From Odiellus spinosus (taxonomy: Eukaryota; Arthropoda; Arachnida; Opiliones; Phalangiidae), in contig OY987226.1 of assembly GCA_963920705.1 (NCBI GenBank), positions 560,501 through 624,500 on the forward strand: DNA of 64,000 nt, read 5' to 3'. A program made the position numbers and the translations under genes. Every line of letters starts with the position of its first letter. The first letter of the stretch is position 1. Positions 1 through 12,000 of this stretch are shown one piece after another. The notes under the pieces were generated by a model. It did no database searches, had not been told where the DNA came from, and was given only the letters and a program-made list of their open reading frames with translations.

Positions 1-3000
1 GATTCATTTGAATCTTGTTTTAGCGCGAAAATTATAAGCTTTCGCGCCATTTTCGAATCCCCTACGCTTGAACGAAGACTTGGAATGACCTTTTCAATAC
101 AATAATTATATACATTGAGAAATGATCTTTACAGTTGACCAGAAAATTTTACAATTTGACCTTTCGAAAAATTTAAAAAAACAGTCATTCAAATTAAGTC
201 TCATAGCGCGAAGACGACTTCATACCCTCTTCAGACGTAATTAGCCACACTGTTTAATCAGATTTAACTGAGATTTACGTCCTACAGACCCAAGGTTAAT
301 CCAGATTAAACAGCGGCTAATTACTCCTAATCCGAAGAGGGTATTACTCGACATCTTAGCGGAGCGGTATTCGTATACCCGCAATTGGTAGGGTTGGTTC
401 TTTTGATCCGCAGTTTTTAAAAGGTTAATTAACAACGGGAAAAAACTTAACCCCGAGTTTTTCAGGGTTCATAGGTGAACAAGTTTTTTAGTTATCTCGA
501 AATATTTAAATTAATTTGTAATTTCTCCAAATCGAACTATCCGGTAATACGAGTTTTGACGGTATAGTGACCGCGTAACCAAGTCTTACGTTATAAAATT
601 GGCTAACAATGGTTGTAGCTAAGAAAATGAGAAGTTTCACCTATATAGCGTGAAGCTTCAAAAAAACAACAAAATAAGAATAACTATGACGTCTAATTAA
701 TAATTTTTTCCTACCGTATATTAGTACTTTGGCGCGTACCGTTTGCCGTTAGAGGACCCTTATGAACAAACTCATTTGGATCACGAAAGACTTTAACTCG
801 TAACGCGTGTTTTAATGAGCGGAAAAAGTTTTTAGGAAAGCTAGGAGAGTTAATCGCGATTCCAGTTTAACTAGTTGGACCTAGACCGATATCAGCGTTT
901 TAAAATATCTTAAATTCTCGTGGTTGGTTTTTGTAACACCAGCTTGAAACCCGTACCAATGCTTGACCTATATATTTCAATCAAAAAAAAGAAAGTCAAA
1001 GTTTTCCTCAAAAATCCCAACTTAGACATCTTCTTTATACGTTATTTTAAAAAATAAATGCCCACATATAAATGAAAAACATTAAAAATTAAAATTAAAT
1101 ACTTTTTTTAGAGATCAGTAACTGAAAAAGTTATTCGTTTTTTAATTTAATATAAATTGGACCTTTTTAACAATTTTTAATTAATTATTTCAATAAGAAA
1201 TTATTTTTTACTTCTATTTTAGTATAGTTCCTTTCCGACCAATCAGTGACTAGGAATGTATCTCGTAACGTTCTAAAATAAAAGAGAATTTTTGATTTAC
1301 AGTTTAACTAATTTTTGGAAGGTTTTAGAGATGCTGGTGCAACAATTTAGTGAAACAAAAAAATTAATGATTAGATTTTAAGCTAAGCCTAATTTTGAAA
1401 TTAATAGATATAAAAGTTGAAAACCCGAATAATTTTTCGAATACCTTTTGACATGAAATTACGGTAATTTCGTAACTAGAGATTACAGCCAACGTTAGAG
1501 GCTCGTGAAATTTTGATAGACGATCTTTGTATGATTCCCAAAATTTCATAAAAAAGCTTATTTTAAGCCCCATTTTAAATAAATTTTTACAAGCTTCTAA
1601 TCCAGGCTTGCGCCTTACTTCTAACGGAAGTTTATATCATTTCTATATCAGTCGCTCGAAGCTCGTTAAAGTGTGGGTTAAACTCTAAGTTTAATTTAAG
1701 TTTTAACTTTGATTTGACGCGAAATTTGGATTTTTGGCCAAAAATTGAAAACGCGCCTTTACTCTCATCTATCCAGGGTTATTAAGACATTTTTTGCTCG
1801 TACGTTTCTACGCGATTTCCTGGTATTTATATTCAGTCAACGAAGCTTGAGTTTTACCAATACACGCGATTTTATAAAAATAATAATAATAATAATAGTA
1901 TATTTCACCTTGTTTTTTCTATTTTTTTTTTTTTTGTTTGTTCGCAGCACGTGTAAGACTTGTATACTTAAAATTAATTTCAGTTAAAAATAAATATAAT
2001 TAAAGTGTACAAATCTAGTAAATACTATTATAATTTAGATTTTAACAGATTTTTCTAGGGGGTCAAGGGTTAAATAAATTAATTCGTTGTTTAGATAGCG
2101 GGCGAGTGAAAATAAACAAAGATTATTACGCGTGCCTCAACGCGTGTCCCGGGGGTTTTATTAAGCCAAAGGTGTACGGCTTGTTGTAAAGACAAAGTCA
2201 AAATCTTTTCCAACTAGTTAATTTATTATTAAGTTAATTTAAATGATGGACGTCATCTGAAGCTCTTATTCTCGAAAACATGATTTAAACTAAATTAGGT
2301 TCAGGGCTGCCAGTTCGTAACTTTAATTATCAATGGTTCAGTTCAGTTCGTGTAATTTAATACTAATTTATATTACAATATAACAAAGTTACCATTCGAA
2401 CGTGGCTGGGCGTCTTTTGATTGGTCAGAAGTTCTAATTTTAATTCGATAGAAATATTAGAAAGTTTCCAATATTTTGCACCATTTTTAAAATATTTATT
2501 TTTATCCTCTTCATTTATGAAACGAAGTAAATATTTGCTTCTGATCTTACGAATTCCACATCCCATAAATGCTTTTCAAACTTATACCAGGAAACCTTTC
2601 GACGTTTATTCGAAGAAAATCAGAGTGGAGCCTTAATATATATCGGGACATACGAAAGTAATTAAGGATTGTACTTCTTTAGAAATAACTCTCCCCTGGG
2701 CCATTCTAAATGACTCTCCACTAGTAATAGCTTAACTTAGAACACGAACTTAGCCCCCCCTGTATTAAATCCGCCTAGAGCGTCTAATCTAGCTACCATA
2801 ATGTCATTTAATAAGAAAATGGAAAGTTTTTCACGGTTAAAAGAAAAATATTTTCCCGAAGCTGAATAACCGGGAAAAAAAATTCTGCTGGAGAAATTTA
2901 TAGAGCTTGAAAAAAAACGGCGAAAACATAAATTAAATTTAATTATTATTTAATTATAGTTAAACGCGACTGTCTTCTTTTAAAGTCGATATTATTTTAA

Positions 3001-4347
3001 TTAACCTTTTTGGTTCAAATAGAATTCGTAGATAAATATCAAATATATTTTTTAGAGCTCGGAATTGGATAATAAATAACTTATCCATAGCCAAACTTTT
3101 TTTCCAAATATTTTAATCTCGGATAAATTTAAGTTAATATAAATTCACAAATTATATAAACAGAATACGAATTAATTTTAATTATTAAACAAATTACCTA
3201 TCTAATTTATTAACTTGTTAAATGTTAATTTAGATAAACTCAACCTCAATTTAAATATTATCTGAATTTTTTGACGCAATCATTATCCGAAAATTAAATA
3301 TCTAAAAAAATAAGATATAATATTTATCTGATCCAGTATAGCGATGAAAAAACAAAAGTTTCAGATACGTGAACGGATAATTCGTAATTATAGACAAGGT
3401 TATTAAAACAATTCAAAGTTATCCAGCTTCCGTTATATTTATCATAATTATGGCAAATGCGTCAAAAGCAGATTTTGAAACCTTTCCTCATAACCGGATT
3501 TTTTACCGTATTTGTCAATTTAACCTTTTTCAATGATGATTGCCAAACGATTCTCCATAAAATTTGCTTTCCTCTTTATATCGAGAATGGAATGGAATGA
3601 ATTTGGATAGCATCCACTAGCTGTACATGTTTGCAGTTTCGCAAGATGATCAAGCGCGGAAATAAAACTAGGGTTCAAAAGTTCATTTCATAGCAATCCT
3701 GCATTTTAAAACGAAAAATAAAAATGAATATAATTATAATATCAACACGCAAAAAATTATTTTTAATTTTAATTTATTGGAAATTAAAATTAAATACTAG
3801 TTGATTAAAAATTATAATTATTATTAATTAAACTAAATTTTTAAATATTATTAAAAGTGTTATAATGGAGTAATAATCAAAATTACGAAAGTTTTTATTC
3901 GATAAAAAATCTGATTCTTTTAATTCATTTCCGGATTAATTGGTCGCGAATAATAAATGAAATTTATTAATTCAGATAATAAATAAATGTATATTTTGGG
4001 TTTAATAAAATAAATATAATTAAAAATTCGCGATTACAATTCCAGGAAAATAAATTTTTACAATTTAATTTATTATTTTTCCATATACCCTATAACACGA
4101 ATAATGCTTTAAGTGGTCCTATTTGTTTACCTTTGACCTCTTTGACCTTCAATTTTAATGTTTTAAATTACAAAATAACGTTAATTACCCTGGATAACTA
4201 AATTACCGATTTCGATTCACGGAGATGTTTTAAAACGGGCAAATGAATCTATTAACTGGTTTAGACGAAACACGATTTTTAATAATTGTAAAAATTATTT
4301 ATTATAAAAAAAAAATAGTAAATAAAATTTTCTTATTTATTTTTCAG
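1..4347. other. AT-rich upstream region, no gene seen
   Basis: I find no convincing coding exon on either strand. Open frames are short, lack codon structure and are not bordered by paired splice sites. The region holds a small inverted repeat at 222-345 and long AT-rich stretches. It includes whatever promoter and untranslated first exon the ZP gene has, because the first coding exon begins at a 3' splice site at 4347/4348. No core promoter could be placed. Confidence 0.6.
222..345. repeat. Short imperfect inverted repeat (MITE-like)
   Basis: The left arm reads ATACCCTCTTCAG and then AATTAGCC near CTGTTTAATC. The same words appear in reverse complement at the right end (GATTAAACAG, GGCTAATT, GAAGAGGGTAT). 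The arms are about 35-40 bp with small gaps. This is the form of a small non-autonomous DNA transposon or foldback element. No target-site duplication was identified. A segment at about 7,510-7,605 shares the word ACCCAAGGTTAA and may be a decayed relative. Confidence 0.5.
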
Positions 4348-4520
4348 GTACTGATATTTTGATGGTTCACCCGAGAGTTAACCCTTGAGGTTGCGACCTC
4401 TTCAGGCAATCGAACGATTTCTGGTAAATGAAGATGGCCCGAGTTTCACTCCGAACACTCCGAAGAAAAGCAATTGCCACAACTATCCTTGGAATTCTAT
4501 TATTCCTCGAAGAATTCTTG
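4348..4520 (+). CDS. ZP gene exon 1: 5' UTR and signal peptide
   Basis: The exon starts after a T-rich tract ending TTTTCAG and stops at the donor TTG|GTAAGC. Translation starts at ATG 4428, directly after an in-frame TAA at 4425. A second in-frame ATG lies at 4434. The 31 residues have a basic N-region (RVSLRTLRRK) and a hydrophobic core (ATTILGILLFL), a typical signal peptide. The exon ends in phase 0, matching the phase-0 start of the exon at 7677. Cleavage is expected near the join, after LVA. Choosing this exon rather than another 5' exon rests on phase, splice sites and the signal-peptide shape. Confidence 0.7.
4362..4388 (+). promoter_or_regulatory. Upstream ORF in the 5' UTR of the ZP gene
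   Basis: If exon 1 begins at 4348, the first ATG of the message is at 4362. It opens an eight-codon frame (MVHPRVNP, stop TGA 4386-4388) that ends 39 nt before the main ATG. Short upstream frames commonly lower translation of the main frame. A second possible acceptor (CTCTTCAG at about 4398-4405) would remove this uORF, so alternative 3' splice choice could switch it off. This is inference. Confidence 0.35.
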
Positions 4521-6054
4521 GTAAGCAATCGCGAATATATTGGCGGAGATATATACTTATGTTTAAGTGAAATTAATTTACGAATTAAAATATCTATTAC
4601 TCTCCGTGTAGCAATGTCTGTCTGTCGGACACGAACGCTAAAGTGATGGTCAGACGCTCTTGAATTCGCTGTACACCCGAGTTCACTTAGTTCAGCTTTG
4701 ATATTACATTGAGTTCAAACTCTTAATGAACTCCCAGTTAAGCTTTAATAGTGCAGAGTTCAAAAAAATTGTTCGCGTTTAATCCAAAATTTTATCCAAA
4801 GTGAGAAAAGTTTGGCGCTTTTTTAATTGGTTGTCTGTTTTTTTCTTAATTATTTAAATTTAGTTTGTACTAAAGTTGTAGGTTACATTTGCCAAATTTC
4901 CAGCCCAAATTAATCTCTTGAAAGTACAATTCGTGGTCCACGAGGACCATATTTTAGACAAAACTAAACCCCTACATAAAAATCACCAGAAAAAACAAAA
5001 GATTCTTTACTGAAACAAAATGGCGGATATCGCCGTAAAAAATGCGAGTTTTTTCCTTATCCCATCACTTGTTCTCTGAAGCTAGAATTTAATGTACCCG
5101 ATACTAATTTCACGGGTCGAGTTCATTCAACTTTCTTCCAAAGTTGCAAACCGAACCATACTTCGCGTTGAAAAAAAAGTAAAAAGCGAAAAACAGTAAA
5201 GACTGAAGATTATTTATTTTTATCAGCGTGGCATCGTTGAATGATAATTGCTGGTCGATTCGCCCGGGTAACCCGTTCATTAACGCCTTGGTCTCGCTTG
5301 AAAATAACTCCTACACCCGCCCGCGTACCACTCTCTCGAAATCTAAACTCATCTCTTTGGAAAAATTGCGACCTACTTTTGCCAAGTTTCGTCCAATAAC
5401 AAAAAATATTATTATTAACTACAATAGGAAAACATCATCTCGAGCATATTTCGAGCAGTGGGCTAAAAGTAATTTAATCCGGGAAATGGCAGCGCCATTA
5501 TCTATAGACGCAAATTTTTGGGAATCACTCGAGCGTCACCCCCCCTCGTCTTGAAGTCGAGGTTATTTTCAAACGCGTATATCACGGCTAGTTGTATTTT
5601 TAAAGGTACAATGTAACCTAACAACCCGCTTAAAATTAAACCTTTACAAACATATATTAAACTTGAAATAAATTTAAAACTTACCCGAGAAATAGGCTTA
5701 AGTGGATCTCCATGAATCCAGCTAAGCCTATTTTGATTGTAAGTTATTTCTAGTTCAATATTTGTTTGTCTATGTTGTTTTTACAGTTGGACTATCATTT
5801 GAAACTGTAAAATCAAACCGATCAATTTGAATCACCCCCAGGAATCTTTTTAAGCGTCACGTCGATTTCAAGCTGCCTAGTGTGAACGCGGCTATTGCTA
5901 GGTTGCATTTTCCCTTTAATTGTAAGTTGCATATGCCAATGAAAATTACTCTTATTTTTAAAAAAATGTCCGAACCCCGAATTTGATTACGAAAGTGTAA
6001 CGGACATCTCTTTTGTTTCAATTTTATTTTAAATATTAATGAAAACCCAAAATA

Positions 6055-6085
<31 letters not shown>

Positions 6086-9000
6086 AGAACACGTGTAGAC
6101 TTAATTGTTTGACAAGGAAATTAGCGAATCAGATCATTGTACTCTCATCACGATATATTTTTTTATTGTTTCACGGACATGGACCTCTTCGATCATTACG
6201 GGCAATTTTCGCTTCCACGTTCAACCGTCATTCCCACATTATTAATTTCGAGCGTACTTTTAACGAACAATATATTGGAACACTTGTTAACCTACATATT
6301 TAATTTATTACTACGTTATAGCTTGACCTACTAGCGTTAATATCTGATGCCAATTGTCGCTTTATTGTTTCCTGATCAAATAACTTAATATTGAAACGTA
6401 TAATTGGTTTTAAGGCAATCTAGACACAATGTCATCACACGGTCTGGGACGTCACGGGTCGAATGACGCGCAAATTGCGTCAAACTATCAAAATTCTTGT
6501 TTTCTCTCTTAAAGTGACGCTAACGCGGAATTTTCATATAAATTAAACAGTTTTAAAAAAACTTGAAAATTACATCGTAGAAAACAATTACAGGCTAGAT
6601 AATGATGTTTATGGACTAATTCCATCGGAAGTTAAGAAAAAATTACTTAAAAATCTACGACCAGCGAAAACGTGAAAAAAAAAATGTATTTTAATATTCA
6701 AATTTGTTTATTGAAATATCATTGAGTTAATAACCTAATGACCATAGGGGTTAGACACTGTACACCCGAGTTCACCGAGTTCAGCTTTGACAGTGCATTG
6801 AGTTGGAACTCTTTATGAACTCAGAGTTCAGCTTTGTTCAAAAAATTTGTACACTTGAATCTTCTCGAGTGTCAACCCCCTTATGACAACCTATTGGATC
6901 TTAACATTGCAGATTTGAAAGTTTCAAATAAGTATTTTGTTGTTCACTCCCCCAGGTCCTAATTAGTCCGTATCCATTGTTATTTAGTGGAGGATATGAA
7001 TATAGTAATTCGAAATTTTTAAAATAAAATTCCCCGTAATATTATAATTAACGAAAATAACATTTTACTTCGTTTGACGCGGTTTTATTTCCAAAATTCC
7101 CTTTCATAGAGACGGTGTTTTATTTCATTTAAAAGATAATTTAATACATTAAATCTAAATATTATTTAAATTTTAACGTTTGTTAATAATATCAAGCGGA
7201 TTCTTGAAACGCTAAGACTGAAGCCTTAATAAATAAATCAAATTAATTATCTACCTAGCTCTTAGAATTTAATTTAATGTTAATTAAGCGTTTGCGATTA
7301 AAACTCGCGTTTCCATACACCCATTCAAGGGGAGTTTCCATAGACTACATTTTTCAAAATAAGTTTAACAAGGTGTATCAATCAATTTGCTATGGTTTTA
7401 TATTGACTATGGTCAATTTCTATAGTTACTTTTTTGGCCCAAAACCCTAAAAAATTGTTCATTGAAAACGGGCCTTAATATCTATCGAAACTGATCAGTT
7501 TAAACTAAAGTTTTATGTCGTAATATCCGATTTAACCGAGGCTTAGGTAACCATTTTAGTTCAATAAACCCAAGGTTAAGCCTCGTCCAAAGAGGCTATT
7601 AGTCTTAGAAATGATTTGTTGACGTAGTGTATTAACAAGGTAATAAATAAACTCTTATTACTGTTCTTTTGTCAAGGTCGCTGAAGGACAAAATGGCGCC
7701 CAAACTGTTGACAGCGGTGGCCAGTCGTCATTGGCACAAGCTTTTCAGCCCAGACGAGACGATACTCACGTTGGAAACGTAGTAAAACAGGCTGTAGCGG
7801 ACGAATTTAGCAGCGAAATTAACACGAACAGAACTAAAGGTAATTACAGTTTTATTAATTACATACGGAGACGGTGACGCCATCTAAATTCGAATAAACA
7901 AAACACGTTATAATTAATATTTGCCCAACGTAAAATCTGATTGGCTGTTATCTCATTTTCTAAATATACGAAACAATATGGCGGACGATTGGGGTTAACC
8001 TTAATTTTCAAGTAATTAAGTAAAGTTAATTATATTTGACTTTAATAAGGTACTTTTTTGATAACTTTCTTACTATTTTTCATTCGGACTCCAATATAGC
8101 TTGTCCAATAGTGATTAAGGTCAGGTTCAAAGATATTAAATAGCCAATCACTGAACGGAATAACTCACTCGTAATACGTTAAACCTTTTTTGTAAAATTA
8201 TAAATTAGCATTTTGTTAGGCCTAATTTTACCGGAGCAATTTCAGCAAATTCCCATTACGCATTTAACCCTAATTATTTTTTATTAATTATACATAAATT
8301 AATAGAATTATTTATCGATTTAAAATTTAGGTAAGCTATATTAATTGGATAGTTTTTAAAGTAATGTTTATCTATAATTGGGACAAAATAATAAATTTCG
8401 CGGAACAAGGTCATCAACATTCGCGTCGGCGATTTTTAGCCTCACTTTCTAGTAATAGCCAGGGCTTTATCGACAGGTGTGTCTAAATATATTGGTACCT
8501 GTATTCGCTCCTACGCTCGGGATGTTATTTTAAAAGAAATAATCTGGTTTTTACTCCTAAAGGGAAAGCCACGCTTAAAATCATTGAACTAGAGATACTA
8601 ATTAGATAATCACGGGACCGGATTAAGGGATTTGGCGCCCCCGGGGGCAAATATTATATACGCCCCTTAAATTGAAAATCCAAACGTCCAAAGCTTCGAG
8701 TTCGGAAATCATTTCAAATCCAATAACTAACGTAAAGTCTTCCCAAATTTGGGTATCACCGGATTTCTTGGGCGCCCCCATTTGCCTAGCGCCCAGGGGC
8801 ATGTGCCCCCTCTGATCCACCCTTAATCCGGTCCTGCTCCGATAATTAATGGAGAACCAGTAGGGAGTAGGAATAATAAAATGAGAGCACCTTTTTTGTA
8901 ACTCGTAATTTTGAACTCTGGCGCGAAAACGAGTCGTGACGCGTCCAGCCCCACGCTGAGCATCTTATTAATAATAGTGTCACCCTCTCTTTAAAGAGTT

Positions 9001-12000
9001 TTTGTCATATCTAATAATTTAAAAAACCGTGGGAAGATTCCAGTCTATCTTCTTAGCGGCAACAGCGTGAGTTAAATAGTTTTTTCACATTCATTTAAAC
9101 CCACGCTCGATTAAGGGCGTTATTCCCTTTAAAGCCGTATTCCCACTTTTATTTTGGCTTCTGTAGTCAACGTTCTTTTATTTTAAATATTTTTTGAACC
9201 TCGGTTTATGGACCTCTTTTAACTTTCACTCTCAAAACTGGTTTCATCAATATATTCTAGCAGAAGCCGATGAAACCCTCCTTTGAAGTCTACTACTCTA
9301 ATGTTCGATATAGCGCTCCTCTCTGTATGGGTAAAATTCCCAATTTTACGAGATCGGAGGGGTCCTACTTCATCCCCCCTGTCTACGCAAAATTGGAAAT
9401 TCTCTCTCTCCACAAACGACGACGTTTTTTTGACGAACTCCGAGGCTGCTAGAGATATTCGCTCGACGAACTCCCGCTCCGAAAATATCTACCGTTAGGA
9501 GGCGTACGAATCGCGCTTTTTTAAACTAACCCATACAGAGAGGGGTAGACAAGACCAGGGAGTAATAGACTTCAAAAGAGGGTTTCATCGGCTTCTGATA
9601 GATCTAAAGTACGCGCCATTTCTTAGGAATGAATTTAACGCCTCGAAAAACAATAATATGGTCATAAAATTAAATGTATAAATTATAAATTAACCTAACC
9701 AAAAATGTCTTTAGTTAAGTATCGGGAACTGATTAACTAATCAGGAAATAACTTCAATTTCTTATAGAAAATATTAGATTATTTTTTTTAATTATAGGAA
9801 TATATGGGACGCAAATTTAGGATCTATAGGATAATATAGGAATAAGATTATCTTTAATATTTAATATGGTGATTATAAAATATGTAAATTTGGTGTTACA
9901 CTATATCAAGATCTTATGTTTCACGAATTGCCTTTGTTAAAGAGCTAGTAATATATACACTAATTTAAAGGGCTAGTACCACGGAACAAACTAACTACGC
10001 TGATTTTGAAAGTTTTGTGAGCTAAAAACAAATTTACCAGTTGTAATTTTTTCTATGACTTATCTAGATTTATTTTTAGTAGTTTTAATGATATCTCCGA
10101 AGATGTTACTCAAATTACGTTTTGAATTCGTGAAAAATCAATGACTGCCACAAATTAGGTGGATAAACGAAAGATTTTAAAAAGGTTGGGCTATTTTAAA
10201 AAATACCCCTTTTGCGCGAAATCAACAAAATGTATAAAAGGAGCGCTTTTGACATCTAGACGTCTAAAATTTGTTACGGTGCGCTAAGACCTTAGAGTGA
10301 TACCTTTTTCAAACACCTACATTCCTAGCTTTTTAAAGGGAAGGCGAAAAAGAAAATTATTTTTATTCAATCGCGCGTAAACTAGTTCTTTATCATTTTC
10401 ACTCGAACAATATTTTGATTAGTAGGAGGTTTTGTAATCTAAAGGGAGGATGAAACCTAACTCTCGATTCCTTATCGTTTAAATGGGCCTAATCCACCAG
10501 TTAATTTTTTTACAAACAAAAACTAAACTAGAAATAAAATTAAAAATAATCGTAGTTGGTTGCTGAATTTCTTCGCGTTGAAGGGTGATCAACCAATGAG
10601 CAAAGCCCGTTCCAATAACATTTGATTGGTCGCTGATTCTTAAACGCGAAGGAATTCGTTAAATTTATTTTCTAGTTTCAAATTTTATTACCGTTGGATT
10701 AAACTATAAGGAATCCGTAAGATTACATTCTACCTTTTAATTAGACGCGAATCTTTTCCCATTTTTTCATCGACATTTGACGAATTAATTTTCATTTTCA
10801 CTCTCCCTTTAACGAAGTCCCAGATAATACAAGAAAGAGACGATTCGCTTGATTCCAAAGTATACCACGGATACGCCCAGATTAGCACCATTTTAAAATA
10901 GGTTACGTGATGCCGCAATGCGCGGAGAGGGTTTCGTGATATATTTACACGAATGTTTTAAAGAAATTATACTCGTAACGAGAAAAGTCAGCGGATTATT
11001 AAAGTATTTAGTATTTAAAAGAATATCCGTACGTAGACTACGATTCGTTGAACCCTTTGTTATTAGTTTCCGGTTATTTATATTCGAGAAAAGTGTCAGA
11101 CTGTAATTGCGGGGTATTTCGAAATTCGCTACCTTCTTACCTCCATATTTGGGTTTCGGTAACTAACATCTAACTCGACATCTAGGCCCTACTTGAAATT
11201 AGAATTATTTCACGAAGAAAAAGACATTGAACGAAACACTTATTTACTATTGACATTTCGAGCCAAGGCTTAACAGTCGATCGTTGATGTAAATGCTTTA
11301 ATTTAAAATTAGATCTCGCGCCAAATTGAAATTCCAAAATCACGTGAATAAATTGGCGCGTGATAAATAATATATTTATTTTTCAAATCTACCAATAGTA
11401 CTCGTTCGCGCCAAATTGAAATTCCAAAATCACGTGAATAAAATGTCACGTGACAAATATATATTTTTTCTAAAACTACCAATGGTACGCGCTTCGAAGT
11501 TAAAATAATTTTAAAATGAAACTTTGAAAAGACACGCGTTTGAACTTTAACCTTTCATTTAAAATTATTTTCAACCGTAACAAATAATTCCTTCTTTTAG
11601 TTCTGCCGTGAATGGGGACATATCCTCCAAAAATTAGATTTTAATTTTATTTCAATTGGAAAATGGACTGTTCAGATTGTCTAATTTGTCTAATTAGGGG
11701 AATTGAAATTAAATTAAGCCCATAACATTGGAACATTTTCCAATTTTTCGCACTTTCCTCGAATATATTAATATTTTTAATAATACGCCGCTTCATCATC
11801 CCTTTAAATTATGCGGAAATTTTAAAAATCAAATCTTATCGCGTATCATATAGCTAGGTTTGGCAAACATCTAATTTGAATAAAGGCGCAATTAAGAATT
11901 CTTTTACACCTACATGTTTTTTTAGAGATAAGTTCCCGGTGTCTGCCCTTTTTCTTTTAACCTCCCCGAGTGAGTCGCGTTTGTGGGAACGTTTTGCCAC

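Noticed and set aside
2421-2636. Overlapping open frames on both strands near 2.4-2.6 kb
   Set aside because: Short, low-complexity AT-rich codons and no splice sites or homology that I recognise.
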